Below the pieces are notes generated by a model that was given only the letters and a program-made list of their open reading frames with translations, made no database searches and had not been told where the DNA came from. From positions 1 through 51,258 of the IMG/VR virus record IMGVR_UViG_3300031281_000004: a stretch of DNA of 51,258 nucleotides. One strand, 5' to 3'. Below, in pieces: positions 7,965 through 18,500 of the stretch (its first letter is position 1; each line of letters starts with the position of its first letter). A program made the translations under genes and the position numbers. The stretch is from a virus.

Positions 7965-10068
7965 TTTCTAACCTCGTTATTCCATCTTTCCCCATACAAA
8001 CTGTTATATTGTTTTCAAACATGTTTTTTAAATCTGTATGAGTTATAACAAATATTTGAGAAAAATAATCTTTAAACATTCTTATAGCTGAAATAAGTTC
8101 CACTTGTGATGCCTCATCTAATGATCCAAATATTTCATCCAACACAATAAAATCTATTTTAGAAGATAATCTGTGTAATTTATATCTTGAAAGAGCAGAT
8201 CTTATTGCAACAGCAGATAAATCCCACTCTCCTCCTGACAATCCATCAATTATTCTTTTACCTTTTACATCTGTTAAATATATATTTAAAGTGTCGTTTA
8301 AATCTCCTTTTTGTGTTTCTACTTTTGTATCAAAAGAAATTGATTTTTGAACAGCTCCTATTTCACCTATAATGTCGTTAGTGTGTTCTTCCAATTCATC
8401 AAGGCCAACAGACAACATTTCTCCTCTGCATTTATTAAATATATTATCAAGAGAATTGAAATCAGACAAATATTGCCTTTGTCCCTTTAATTCTTTCTTG
8501 AGTTTCGAAATCTTAGATTTAGTAGATTTTATATCAGAAATTAAACTTTCCTTTTCTTTTTTGTCGGATTCAAGGGAAAGAACTTTATTAAGAGTTTCTC
8601 TTTTGTTTTTTCTTATAGATTCTAAATTATTTTTATACATAATTAAATCAGTATCGTTTATTTTTATCTCTTTTAATTTATCTCTTTTTTTCCTCTTTAT
8701 TGAAACTTCTTTTCTTAATTCTGATAATTGATCATCAATAGCTTGCATCATGTCGTATTTACCTTTTAAAGAAACTTCATGATGTTCTATCTTATTTTTA
8801 ATATTATCTATTTTCTTTTCTCTACTGTCGTGTTCTCTTTTTTTATCATCTAAAATATCAAGATCAACAAGCAATTTATCCCTTTTATTTTCTATAGAAG
8901 AAATACTTTCATCAATATTTACAATTTCTCTTTTAGATTCAGATACCAAACGATTCCTAAGATTATCACTTATAGGACTCGTACATATAACACATTCATT
9001 AACATTTAATTTGCTTATTCTCTCTTTAATTATATTTTTTCTCATATTAGAAACATTTATATCAATATTCATTTTTTCTATTCGGTCTGAATAATTACTT
9101 ATATTATTGGAATCAGTTAAAGAAAAATCTATACTTGGAAGATTCTCTAAATTGTTTTTCAATAATTTAACATCATTTTCTATTTCTTTTATTTTCTCCA
9201 ATAAATCTTCTCTTTGCTTCTTTAAAGATAAACCTTTCTTTGTTATTGATTCTACATCTTGTATAAGTTTCGGTAATTCCTTTATTTTTTCTTCTTCCTT
9301 TGCTATTTTAATTTCTTCATTTCTTACCATGTCTGACCAATATGTATCATTATTATCAAGTGTTTCCATATCTGAATAATGTTTATTTATTTTTTCTTCT
9401 AACATTTTAAGATCAGATTTTATTTTAACGACATCAATTTTTTCAAGATTTTCTTCATGGTTGGATATTCTTGCCTCTGTTGTATTTATGTCTTGATTTA
9501 TTATTTTCTTTTTTTTAGACAAAACTTTCTTACCAGAATTAAATATATTAGCTTCAAAAAACTCCTCAAAAAATTGTATTCTTTGTGTAGGTTTATCCCT
9601 CAAGATTGTATCGTAATGTTTTTGTCTAAAGAAATATGAATATTTAAAGTTTTTTGGTGTTATATTAAAATAAGAGTTCAAGAAATTATTAGCTTCGTTT
9701 GTCGAATTAGCTTTAATAGAATCATCAATTTTAACAATTGCAGTACTGGAAGTAGATTTGTTATCTTTCTTTTTCTTTAGTATTCTTTCTATTTGAACTC
9801 TATTTTTCCCATCTAAAAAAACTATTTTAACACTCGCTTCTTTGGCGCCTTTTCTTATCAATTTTATATCAGTCGTTTTACTATATCTGTGTTTTCCTGT
9901 AAATGCAAAATCTATAGATTCAACAAGGGAACTTTTTCCGCTTCCGTTAGAATAACCTTTTAATCCTTCATATCTACCAAAAACAGCTATAATATCTTTT
10001 TTTTCAAGATTTGTAAGATTGATGTTTTCTACAGAAAGAAAGTTTTTTATTTCTATTTCGCTTATCAT
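7957..10068 (-). CDS. Rad50/SbcC-like recombination ATPase (gp46-like)
   Basis: A 703-residue SMC-family ATPase. Walker A GYSNGSGKSS lies at 38-47, followed by long coiled coils. A zinc hook CVIC sits at 359-362 in the middle. The ABC signature LSGG is at 610-613 and Walker B FIVLDE at 640-645. It partners with the Mre11-like nuclease encoded immediately upstream to process double-strand ends, as T4 gp46/gp47 do. The two genes overlap by four bases, a coupling that suits a stoichiometric complex. Confidence 0.93.
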   Translation of the reverse strand: MISEIEIKNFLSVENINLTNLEKKDIIAVFGRYEGLKGYSNGSGKSSLVESIDFAFTGKHRYSKTTDIKLIRKGAKEASVKIVFLDGKNRVQIERILKKKKDNKSTSSTAIVKIDDSIKANSTNEANNFLNSYFNITPKNFKYSYFFRQKHYDTILRDKPTQRIQFFEEFFEANIFNSGKKVLSKKKKIINQDINTTEARISNHEENLEKIDVVKIKSDLKMLEEKINKHYSDMETLDNNDTYWSDMVRNEEIKIAKEEEKIKELPKLIQDVESITKKGLSLKKQREDLLEKIKEIENDVKLLKNNLENLPSIDFSLTDSNNISNYSDRIEKMNIDINVSNMRKNIIKERISKLNVNECVICTSPISDNLRNRLVSESKREIVNIDESISSIENKRDKLLVDLDILDDKKREHDSREKKIDNIKNKIEHHEVSLKGKYDMMQAIDDQLSELRKEVSIKRKKRDKLKEIKINDTDLIMYKNNLESIRKNKRETLNKVLSLESDKKEKESLISDIKSTKSKISKLKKELKGQRQYLSDFNSLDNIFNKCRGEMLSVGLDELEEHTNDIIGEIGAVQKSISFDTKVETQKGDLNDTLNIYLTDVKGKRIIDGLSGGEWDLSAVAIRSALSRYKLHRLSSKIDFIVLDEIFGSLDEASQVELISAIRMFKDYFSQIFVITHTDLKNMFENNITVCMGKDGITRLEND

Positions 10069-11168
10069 GATATTTCTCCTAATATTTTCTTACCTAAATC
10101 AAAGATTCTTTTTCTATTATCTTTTCTTATATGTTTTGAAATCATTCTTTTCATAACATTAAGAGGAGACATACTTCCTCTATCTTCTGATTTTTCAAGA
10201 TTTTCCAATCTATTATATTTTGTAGAATAAGATATAACTTTAGCTCCTACGTTCTCAAAAACATCAATTATTTCTTTATAATTTATTTTACCTTTATTTT
10301 CTTGAGAAGAATTGACATTTACGACCAACATTTGTCCAGAATATTTCTTAACTTTTTCAAGATCTATATTTATTTCTTTATCTAAAAAGTCAATTGTAAC
10401 TTTTGATATTTTTTGTGGATTTAATTTCTTAAATAATACTTTATCCTTTTCAGAATTATATAAATATATTCCTTTATCATTTTTCGAATCATTAACATCA
10501 AATCTAACAATACTTCCAGGGATATAAATATTTCCTATATTCTGTGATCGATGAACATGCCCACAAAATATTTTTCTATCACCAAAAATAGATGTATCAA
10601 GATATCTTGTGGAACCAGAAAACATATTTTCTTCACTTCCTGGAACCGCTATGAGAGGTTGAAAATGTCCTGCTATAATATAATTTTCTTTGTGTCCTTT
10701 TATTATGTTTTTAACATATTCTGTATAAGATTTGTATTCTTTAAATACTTCTTTCTTTTCATGAGGAAGTATTAAAAAATTACAATTCCCTCCAAAATTA
10801 GTGAATTGAGCTTTTTCTATAATAATAAGATTTACATCTTTTAATTTACCAAAAGCCTTTGTTATAGAACTTCCAGATTCCGTAAGATCATGATTTCCAG
10901 GCATAATAACAACTTTTATCTTTTTCTTCATAAACATTCTTAAATAATCAACTACCTTCGAATAGTAATATCCATCTATTCTGCTCTTATGAAATATATC
11001 TCCTACAACAACAAGAACATCTATTTTTTTCTCAACAAGAATACCTCTCATTTTTATAATTTGATTATTCATATCTAACTCTCTATTTGGTATTCCGTTT
11101 ACCAAATAAGTTCTGTCCATATTTTCAGAATGCCAGTCACCTGTAAAAGCATATCTTATAATACTCAT
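10065..11168 (-). CDS. Mre11/SbcD-like nuclease (gp47-like)
   Basis: A 367-residue metallophosphoesterase. Metal-binding motifs occur in the family order: D11 and H13 (GDWHS), D57 (VVGDIFHKS), N92-H93-D94 (PGNHD), H168 (AGHFQP), then H204 and H206 (CGHVH). It forms the end-processing complex with the adjacent Rad50-like protein and feeds 3' strands to the RecA encoded just upstream. The start overlaps the RecA stop at a shared base. Confidence 0.93.
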   Translation of the reverse strand: MSIIRYAFTGDWHSENMDRTYLVNGIPNRELDMNNQIIKMRGILVEKKIDVLVVVGDIFHKSRIDGYYYSKVVDYLRMFMKKKIKVVIMPGNHDLTESGSSITKAFGKLKDVNLIIIEKAQFTNFGGNCNFLILPHEKKEVFKEYKSYTEYVKNIIKGHKENYIIAGHFQPLIAVPGSEENMFSGSTRYLDTSIFGDRKIFCGHVHRSQNIGNIYIPGSIVRFDVNDSKNDKGIYLYNSEKDKVLFKKLNPQKISKVTIDFLDKEINIDLEKVKKYSGQMLVVNVNSSQENKGKINYKEIIDVFENVGAKVISYSTKYNRLENLEKSEDRGSMSPLNVMKRMISKHIRKDNRKRIFDLGKKILGEIS

Positions 11169-12121
11169 TATAATTCTCCTAACATCTTCTTTATATCTTT
11201 TCTAAAGTTCTTATCATTTTTCAATTTATTTTCAAATATAGAAAAGTTCATTCTTTTTTTACCTGATATTGAAACTGTTTTCTTAGTAAAGTCAGCTAAA
11301 CCCATATATTTCATACACTGGAGAAGATCCAATATTTTTACTATTCCTTTTCCATATTCTATGTGTATTTTGCATTTTTGAAATGGGGCTGCTAATTTAT
11401 TCTTTACTGTTTTTGCGTTTATTGCTTTCCCAATTTCAATTCCTGATTGAACTTTTTTTTGTTTTCTTGGATCGCGCATATCTATTCTAACATCAGCAAA
11501 AAATCTCATAGCTTTACCACCAGGTGTTGTTTCTGGATTGCCGAACAATATTCCTATTTTCATTCTTATTTGATTTGTAAATACAATACAGGTCGATATT
11601 CCTTTTTTAAACTTTGATCTTATTCTTCTACAACCTTGGCCCATCAATCTTGCATGAGCTCCCATATTTGAATCTCCTATTTCGCCTTCTAATTCAGATC
11701 TAGGAGTCATAGCCGCTATGGAATCAACTATAATTAAATCATATCCATTATCTATGCCATATTCTACCATTTCTAAAGCTTCTTCACCTGTTTCTGGTTC
11801 GCCCAAATCTAAACTATCAATATCAACATTTAATGCTTTCGCATAAGATATATCAACAGCATGCTCAGCGTCAACATATAATGCTTTACCTTTTCTTTTT
11901 TGACAAGATGCTACCATTTCTAAACACACAGTTGTTTTACCACAGCCTTCAGGCCCCATTATCTCATATATTTTTCTTTCAACAACACCGACATTTGTGT
12001 GTCCTGTTATCATTTTATTGAGACATCTGGAGCCAGTACTTATAAAAGAGTCACCTATACTACATTTTATTTTACTAAAATCTACTACAGATGCTCCGAA
12101 GGTTTCTTTAAATGTACTCAA
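11168..12121 (-). CDS. recA: RecA/UvsX-type recombinase
   Basis: A 317-residue strand-exchange protein, closer in motifs to bacterial RecA than to T4 UvsX. Walker A is GPEGCGKTT at 56-64, the YVDAEHA segment at 82-88, Walker B LIIVDS at 129-134, and the L1/L2-region and FTNQIRMKIG segment at 181-190, followed by TTPGGKAM. It coats single-stranded DNA and drives pairing. The C-terminal domain is shorter than in E. coli RecA. It is sandwiched between the SSB and Mre11 genes, a complete recombination module. Confidence 0.93.
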   Translation of the reverse strand: MSTFKETFGASVVDFSKIKCSIGDSFISTGSRCLNKMITGHTNVGVVERKIYEIMGPEGCGKTTVCLEMVASCQKRKGKALYVDAEHAVDISYAKALNVDIDSLDLGEPETGEEALEMVEYGIDNGYDLIIVDSIAAMTPRSELEGEIGDSNMGAHARLMGQGCRRIRSKFKKGISTCIVFTNQIRMKIGILFGNPETTPGGKAMRFFADVRIDMRDPRKQKKVQSGIEIGKAINAKTVKNKLAAPFQKCKIHIEYGKGIVKILDLLQCMKYMGLADFTKKTVSISGKKRMNFSIFENKLKNDKNFRKDIKKMLGEL

Positions 12122-13104
12122 AAATCTTCATCCTCATATTCATCATCCTCATATTCATCATCCTCATATCCTTCTTCATCAACTTCTTCTTCTACTTCTT
12201 CTGGTTCTGTCTTCTTTTTCTTTGCAGTTGTTTTTTTCTTAGAAGATGCTTTTGAAATATTTGATTTTGTTTTCTTTTTCTTCTTTTCAAGATCCTCTTC
12301 AGTATATTCTTCTTCTGTCCCATCCAGTTCTGATTTATATAATTCAACAATACTTTCAAGATCATCATCTTCATTATAATCTTCAAAAACATCTGGTATT
12401 TCATCTTCTTTTAGTTCCAATTCTTCCAAATCGATTTCTTCTTCTAAAGGAATTATTTCACCAACTCTGGTATAAGTATCTTTTTCTCCTACTTTATACT
12501 TATGTAGATCCAGAACCCTTCCTATGAGATCGCTGCCATCTTCAACAAAATCATATTTTTTATTACCTTCTTCATCTTCTGCATCTATGATTTCAAACAA
12601 CTTTTTCATCTGAGCATAACTTAGAGATAATTTTCCTGTTTCAAATTGATCAAAGTTTGGAACTGCTTTGAATATAGGTCTTCCTTTACTACCCCTCTTT
12701 TTGGGTTTCCTTGTTCCAACTCTTTCATTAACTGTTTGGAATCTTACAGCACTAAAGGTTGCTGAGTAATTTGATTTAACCTGGTTGCCTCTTTCTAAAT
12801 ATTCTTTTGCGAGTGTTGCATCACCCTCTGACTTAGCTTCTTTCCTCATGTCATAAAGCTCTTTAGCAAGGGCACAAAGAGAACAATTCTCAGGATCCCA
12901 ACCTTTACCATCAATACCTCCTAAACAAACTCTTCTAAAAGTTTGTTTAGCTGCTTTTATCCAGTGGACATGACCTTCGCCATAATCCTCAGATAATAGA
13001 ACAAAGAAATTATGACCGTCTTCTAATTTGAGTATATTACCACCTCCAAAATCAACAGCACTCTCTGTTCTTTCTCTGTCTTTTTTGTTACCTAATTTAG
13101 CCAT
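12118..13104 (-). CDS. gp32-like single-stranded DNA-binding protein
   Basis: A 328-residue SSB resembling T4 gp32. The candidate zinc site is H47, C60, C74 and C77; the H-X12-C spacing equals that of T4 gp32 (H64, C77). A basic, aromatic-rich OB-type core follows. The C-terminus is a long acidic tail with a Lys/Ser linker and tandem copies of a five-residue Tyr-Glu-Asp unit, ending in Phe, the usual docking site for replication partners. The stop overlaps the recA start by four bases. Confidence 0.85.
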   Translation of the reverse strand: MAKLGNKKDRERTESAVDFGGGNILKLEDGHNFFVLLSEDYGEGHVHWIKAAKQTFRRVCLGGIDGKGWDPENCSLCALAKELYDMRKEAKSEGDATLAKEYLERGNQVKSNYSATFSAVRFQTVNERVGTRKPKKRGSKGRPIFKAVPNFDQFETGKLSLSYAQMKKLFEIIDAEDEEGNKKYDFVEDGSDLIGRVLDLHKYKVGEKDTYTRVGEIIPLEEEIDLEELELKEDEIPDVFEDYNEDDDLESIVELYKSELDGTEEEYTEEDLEKKKKKTKSNISKASSKKKTTAKKKKTEPEEVEEEVDEEGYEDDEYEDDEYEDEDF

Positions 13105-13683
13105 TTATTTTCCTCCTTTAAGATTTTTAAGGCTTCCTTTTCCTATTATAGGATCATTATCAGTCATAGACATCTCTTTCTTATTAAAAGAAGAAATTGA
13201 TCTACACATCTCAGATTGTATTTCTAAAGCTTTCATTATCCTTTTTATTTGATGAAGAGCTTTTTCAACTTGATGAAACTTTTTTCTATAATCTTTATAA
13301 ATATCAAGATTATGAAGAATAGCTTTCTCAGTTACTAAAGATTCTGATGCCTTACCAGACAATAATTTTCGTACTTTCTGCTTTGCATTAGATAAAAATA
13401 AATAATATCTATCTGTTAATAAACTATGATAAGCATTCAGATCAGCTTCTATAATTCCCCATCTAGCATAAGTTATACCACAATCAGCCATTCTTTTTAA
13501 AACATCTGGAGGAGAATCTTTATTCACTAATAATTGCGAAGATATTTTCAGTTCCATATAAGAATCGTCAGGAAACTCTATTTTTATATCGTCAAAGTTT
13601 ATATCGAACTTTTTTAATTTTAATATTTTTTCTTTTTTATCTTTTGTTTTCTTAACTGTTTTCGTTAGTTTACCCAATTTCAT
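13105..13683 (-). CDS. Conserved hypothetical protein upstream of SSB
   Basis: A 192-residue, mostly helical protein with a Lys-rich N-terminus (residues 1-30). A central block contains ADCGITYARWGIIEADLNAY and YYLFLSNAKQKVRK. I do not recognise the family. It is the first gene behind a phage-type promoter (13692-13726), with a leader of only a few bases, and its stop directly precedes the SSB start, so it is co-expressed with SSB and RecA. A role in recombination or SSB displacement is an inference from position only. Confidence 0.6.
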   Translation of the reverse strand: MKLGKLTKTVKKTKDKKEKILKLKKFDINFDDIKIEFPDDSYMELKISSQLLVNKDSPPDVLKRMADCGITYARWGIIEADLNAYHSLLTDRYYLFLSNAKQKVRKLLSGKASESLVTEKAILHNLDIYKDYRKKFHQVEKALHQIKRIMKALEIQSEMCRSISSFNKKEMSMTDNDPIIGKGSLKNLKGGK

Positions 13684-13691
13684 CTCCTTGA

Positions 13692-13726
13692 TATATAATA
13701 GACAATTACAATTATTTCTTCCACAA
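13692..13726 (-). promoter_or_regulatory. Phage-type promoter upstream of the SSB/RecA operon
   Basis: On the minus strand: TTGTGG, then 17 bases, then GTCTATTATATA, followed almost at once by AAGGAG and the ATG at 13683. It matches the shared pattern found at six other sites. The implied leader is under about ten bases. Confidence 0.65.
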
Positions 13727-13990
13727 TTTTAGAACATCAGAATATAATAATTCGATTTCACTTTTTTCTATAACTCTTTCTGATCTTCTTATTTTATTCA
13801 TAATAACATGAAGTTTTTCCTCGGTTTCGATTATTTTACCATCTTCTCTTTGTTCTTCATTGTTATAATATACAACACATAAATAATGTAAAGGTTTGTC
13901 TGATCTAAAGAAGACAAGGGATACTCTGAATCCATCATACTCTTTATAAATCTTATTTTTGACGGATAATTTGTATCCCTTGTTTTTCAT
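13712..13990 (-). CDS. Small hypothetical protein
   Basis: A 92-residue protein of mixed charge, with a beta-rich-looking first half (YDGFRVSLVFF, LHYLCVVYYN) and a helical second half. The ribosome site is weak. Its 3' end contains the promoter of the next operon (13692-13726), so it ends its own transcription unit. Function unknown. Confidence 0.55.
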   Translation of the reverse strand: MKNKGYKLSVKNKIYKEYDGFRVSLVFFRSDKPLHYLCVVYYNNEEQREDGKIIETEEKLHVIMNKIRRSERVIEKSEIELLYSDVLKLWKK

Positions 13991-14019
13991 TACTTGCCAA
14001 GTTTTATTCCAGGATAGTC

Positions 14020-14490
14020 TTAGAAGTCGTCGTCCTCGAAGTCCTCCTCGTCCACTTCGTCTTCCTCTTCCAGATCTTCGTAATCGTCCTCTTCCAGATC
14101 TTCGAAGTCGTCCTCTTCCACCGGTTTTGGTTTCGATTTCTTCGGTGTAATTTTCCTCAGTTTCCTTTTGGCTGTTGAATTGGATTTCTTTTTTGTTGAA
14201 CTGGATTTCTTTACTGTTACTTTTTTTTTGGCTCTTTTTTCAGGAGCAATTCCCATCTTTCCAGCAACTTTGGAAACTACTGCAGCCGCTGAACTACACC
14301 CTAATTCCTTGAGTTTTTCAGTGGCTTTTTTTCTGCTTCCGGTCTTTTCAAGAACTTCCCTCGCATATTGAGAAAAGCTCTTTTGCTTTACTTGGCTTTT
14401 TGCCGGTGATTTTTTCTTCGCCGAAGAAGTTGTCTTTTTCGAGGAAGAAGTTGTCTTTTTCACCGATTTTTTCTTCCGTGGTGCTGCCAT
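14020..14490 (-). CDS. Histone-like basic protein with acidic tail
   Basis: A 156-residue protein in three parts. Residues 1-35 are Lys/Ser/Thr/Ala-rich, like histone H1 tails. A compact domain around 36-85 (SQYAREVLEKTGSRKKATEKL and SAAAVVSKVAGKMG) is followed by another Lys-rich stretch and a roughly 35-residue Asp/Glu tail. It probably binds or compacts DNA. The ATG at 14490 follows AAGGAGG. Codon use differs from neighbours, with many C- and G-ending codons, suggesting high expression or separate ancestry. Confidence 0.7.
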   Translation of the reverse strand: MAAPRKKKSVKKTTSSSKKTTSSAKKKSPAKSQVKQKSFSQYAREVLEKTGSRKKATEKLKELGCSSAAAVVSKVAGKMGIAPEKRAKKKVTVKKSSSTKKKSNSTAKRKLRKITPKKSKPKPVEEDDFEDLEEDDYEDLEEEDEVDEEDFEDDDF

Positions 14491-14496
14491 AAGCAC

Positions 14497-14524
14497 TCCT
14501 CCTTTCTTATAAAAAAGATTATTT
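14497..14524 (-). terminator. Hairpin between ThyX-like and histone-like genes
   Basis: CTTATAAAAA and TTTTTATAAG form a 10-base inverted repeat directly after the stop of the ThyX-like gene. The 3' arm is U-rich but there is no separate U-tract. It may be a weak terminator or an RNA-stability element ahead of the histone-like gene. Confidence 0.35.
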
Positions 14525-15493
14525 TTATAAGCTGGAAAATAATTCCTTATCAGCTACTCCGAGTTTTTCAAAATCTTCCCTTCCAAAGTTAACATAATCC
14601 TCCGGCGAAGCTACTTCTATTCCAGCTTTTTTAAGACCATTTTTATCAGTACAACTTTTGTTGAACTCGTTATATTCACAATCAGATGGCCACCGTCCAC
14701 ATCCTTTGAACAAATTACTAAACAACTCGCTACCATCTGACTTTGAATATAAACATCTTTTGGCATAGTCACAGGCAGGTCTCATAATATCTGCCAAAAG
14801 ATGATAACCCATATTTTTAAATGTTTCCCTTATCTTCCAGTGTATGCCACATATGAACTCTTCTTCTCCAAAACACATTCTTCTCCTTGATTGTCCAATT
14901 AAAGCCGCAAGAGACTGTGTAAACACAAACGGATGATGATAACACATGGGTAGAATAGATCTTGCTACTTGATAAGATTCTTTTCCTTCTTTTATTATAT
15001 TCTTATAAGTTTTTTTAATAGAACTTAAAATCTCATCAACCATCAATATGGTTCCATCATCCATATTTTTATATTCGGAATACAATATAAAAGAAGAATC
15101 AAGCTTACTATTATCTCTGCATCCTATACTCCCAAAACCACTTCCAATTCTGGTCCTTGCCATTTGATCAAAACAGTGCCTTGGTGTTCCTCTAACTATA
15201 AATGTAAACTTAGGTGCTTCAAGTGCTGTTGGAAGTGTTTTTCCTTTTAACGCAGACATAACAACAAGATACCTCAAATCTGGAGATAATTGTTTCCATT
15301 TATTATAATAATTATCATCTCCCCATGTAGCTGTTGCCATGTGAAAGATTGATTTCCACATGTTTTCCGGTTTATCAACAAGTTCAATATCCAACAATTC
15401 ACATCCAAAAAATATTTCAGATTTTATATCCATATTTCTATTTGGAAGCGTTCCACAAACTTCTCTCAATTTATCTATTTCGTTCTTTTTCAA
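14525..15493 (-). CDS. Divergent ThyX-superfamily protein
   Basis: A 322-residue relative of flavin-dependent thymidylate synthase. The ThyX signature region is recognisable but altered: RGTPRHCFDQMARTRIG at 101-117 gives R-T-R (113-115) where ThyX has R-H-R, with S122 and R126 further along. The second conserved block, ARSILPM at 178-184 followed by SLAALIGQSRRR, is also present. It is about 100 residues longer than the canonical ThyX at 673-1341. It may make a hydroxymethyl or other C5-modified pyrimidine, which is inference. TTG start after AGGAGGG, behind a phage-type promoter. Confidence 0.75.
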   Translation of the reverse strand: MKKNEIDKLREVCGTLPNRNMDIKSEIFFGCELLDIELVDKPENMWKSIFHMATATWGDDNYYNKWKQLSPDLRYLVVMSALKGKTLPTALEAPKFTFIVRGTPRHCFDQMARTRIGSGFGSIGCRDNSKLDSSFILYSEYKNMDDGTILMVDEILSSIKKTYKNIIKEGKESYQVARSILPMCYHHPFVFTQSLAALIGQSRRRMCFGEEEFICGIHWKIRETFKNMGYHLLADIMRPACDYAKRCLYSKSDGSELFSNLFKGCGRWPSDCEYNEFNKSCTDKNGLKKAGIEVASPEDYVNFGREDFEKLGVADKELFSSL

Positions 15494-15525
15494 TATTCCC
15501 TCCTATCGATATTTCATTCTCTTTC

Positions 15526-15560
15526 TATATAATAGACAAAAGAACAATATTTCTCTACAA
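15526..15560 (-). promoter_or_regulatory. Phage-type promoter upstream of the ThyX-like gene
   Basis: On the minus strand: TTGTAG, 17 bases, GTCTATTATATA, some 33 bases before the TTG start at 15493. It lies between the DnaE stop and the ThyX-like gene and gives that gene its own start. Confidence 0.7.
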
Positions 15561-15575
15561 AATATTAGAAAAAAA

Positions 15576-18500
15576 TTATAGAAATCCTTTTTCTTTCATA
15601 TATACATCTATTTTTTGCAAAGGATTATATTTACATGTTCTATAACTATTACTACCCCAACCTAATGTTAACAATTCTCTTGTTTTAACATCTTTTCTCT
15701 TATCTTTTCTACAATATGCTATATAATAAACATCTTTTTTCAATCTGTTTTTCACAACTCTATAAACATCACCAAATACAGCACAACTACCTCTGTTCCC
15801 TTTAAAATCGACAATACTTAAATAAACATAAGGCTTTTTATTTCTATCTTTTCTTTCTTGAGATTTATCCTCTATTTTAAAACAATATTCTCCACTGTCT
15901 GAAGCTGTTATTTCTCTTATTCCGTGATTTTTATGCAACCATTCAGCTCTAGAAGAATTAAGATCTTCATCTCTGTGAAAAACATTAAATTTGCATATTT
16001 CCTTTTCCATTTCTTCTTTTTCTTCTTCTGTAAAATCACCTTGACCCCTTATAGGAAGAAAATCATTATATTCATATTCTCCATTCCATATTTCTAACAT
16101 GGTTTTTTTAATTTCCTTTAAGCTTTTCTTTTTATATTTTGCTCTTATTAAACTCCATTTTTCATAGAAAAGGACTAAAGCTTTTCTATCTTTATTAAGA
16201 GAATCAAAAGCGCCTATTTTTATTAAGTTTAATATAGCTGTTTTATTAGTTCTTAACTTTAGTTCTTTCATGCAAAATTGTGAAAAAGATCTATAGGGAG
16301 CTCCTTTATATATTTCGCCTGCTAATGATTTGCCTATTCCCGGGACAAACGAAAACGGTATCCTTATTTTACCTTCATCTGGATAGAATCTTAATTTAGA
16401 TTTATTTATATCAATAGGAGCGAATCGTAATTTTCTTGAATCTGTTATAAATCTAAAATATTTTTCCATTTTGTTTGTTTTTCTGAAATTACTTTCTTTT
16501 CCGTTTTTTGTTCTATCTAAAATAGCAGAATAAAAACACAAAGGATAATATTCTCTCATATATAATGTTTGCATAGCTATAAAAGCATAAGAAACACTAT
16601 GACTTCTATTAAAGGCATATTCAGCAAACTCAGCTAATTTATCAACCCACTTATCTATTTGTTTATCAGATAGATTTGTTGTCTTTTTAGCTCCTTCTCT
16701 AAACTTATTTACTACTGCTAATAGTTCAGGATCTTCTTTTTTATCATCTGTTTTTTGTCTTCTTAAATATAATATCTTAAATGTTTTTCTTGCTCTATCA
16801 GCTTCTTCTAGTGTAAACAATCCAATTTTATGTAATATGTTCATAAATTGTTCTTGAAAGGCAATTGTACCATATGTATTTCTTAATAACTTTCCTATTT
16901 CTGTTTTTCCTTCATATTTTTTATTATTTTCTTTTTCCCAATTCTTAACTTTAATTTTTCTTTTTATATAATGTTCATGTTCTAGAGCATTTATAACAGC
17001 CGGTCTATAAAGAGCATTAACTGTTGCCATATCTTCAAAACAATCTGGTTTTGTTCTCTTAAGAAAATCATTTATAGAAGTATTCTCAAATTGAAATATT
17101 CCTATACAGTCATAATTTCTTATCGCTTTGAATAATTCTTTATCATTAAGATTAAAATTATAAATATCGACATCTTCGTTTCTTGTTTTTTTAGCTAATT
17201 CAATAGATCTTTTTATTATGTCTATTTGATCTAATCCTAATAAATCAACCTTTAATACACCAAGATCTGATAATTCTCTATAATCTTTTCCCTCTATGAA
17301 TGCTGTTACAATATCACCTTTTACTTTATGAACTGGTATATGTTTATATAAAGGACCTGGAGTTATAGCTGTTCCTCCAGCGTGTCTTCCTACATTTCTA
17401 ATTCGTCCTATTAACTTTTTCGCCAAATCGAATATTTTTTTATTTTTCTTTACATAATTTATTTCTTTAAGATCAACTAAATTATTTAATTGATCAGATA
17501 AAGGAAACAAATCAGATGATTTACCAGGATTATCTATTATTTTTTTTATTATTGAAAGGAACTCGGGGTCTTTATCCTTTTCATATGCTCTAAAAACATC
17601 CCACAAAGCACCTTTAACTCTGAAAGTAGTAAAAGTTATGATATGTGCAACTCTATCGTGCCCGTACTTATCTTTAAGATAATCTTCTATTTCTTTTTTT
17701 CTATCGCTCTCAAAATCTATATCTATATCTGGAGGATCTTTTCTACTTTTATTTAAAAATCTCTCGAATATCAGATCAAATCTTATAGGATCGACTAATG
17801 TTATACCTAATAAATAAGAAACTAAAGATCCAGCAGCACTACCTCTTCCAACTCCATGATCTATTCCTTTTTTTTCACAAAATCTTATAAGATCTTCTAT
17901 TATTAAAAAATAATCAGAAAAGTTCTTTTCCTTTATAACTTTCAATTCTAATTCCATTCTGTCTTTATATTCAGTATCTTTATTTAATTTCAAAAGAGCT
18001 TTTCTACATTTTTTATCTAATATGAAATCAGCATTCACTTCATTTTTATCATCATCTATAAATCTTGGAAACTTAGGATTTTCAGAATGTTCTAAATGAA
18101 AGTCACATTTTTCAGCTACTTCAGCGGTATTATAAATGCCTTCCATTATTACACTTTTAGATAAATTATATCCATATTCTTTGTTAAATCTCAAATAATC
18201 CTTAGGATGATGAAAAAAGAGATTTCTCGTTGAAAATCTGAAAACATTAGGATCTGAAATACTTTTCTTTCTTTCTATAGCAATCATTAAATCTTGTATT
18301 TTTTCATCTCCCTCATTTACATAATGACAATCTCCGGTGATAATATATTTTACATTCATTCTTTTAGACATCTTTAAAAGCTGTATATTTACTCTTTTCT
18401 GATCTTCAAGTTCGTTAAACATTATTTCTACATATAAATCATCACCGAAAACTTTTTTATATTTTAATAACTTTTTCTCAGCAAGATCAATTCTATCTTT

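Noticed and set aside
12118-12200. Tandem 15-base repeats (CATCCTCATATT type) suggesting a repeat array
   Set aside because: They encode the acidic Tyr-Glu-Asp tail of the SSB and have no spacers or wider spread.
11999-12379. Serine-rich plus-strand reading frame
   Set aside because: It is the complement of the SSB acidic tail, has no ribosome site and low complexity.
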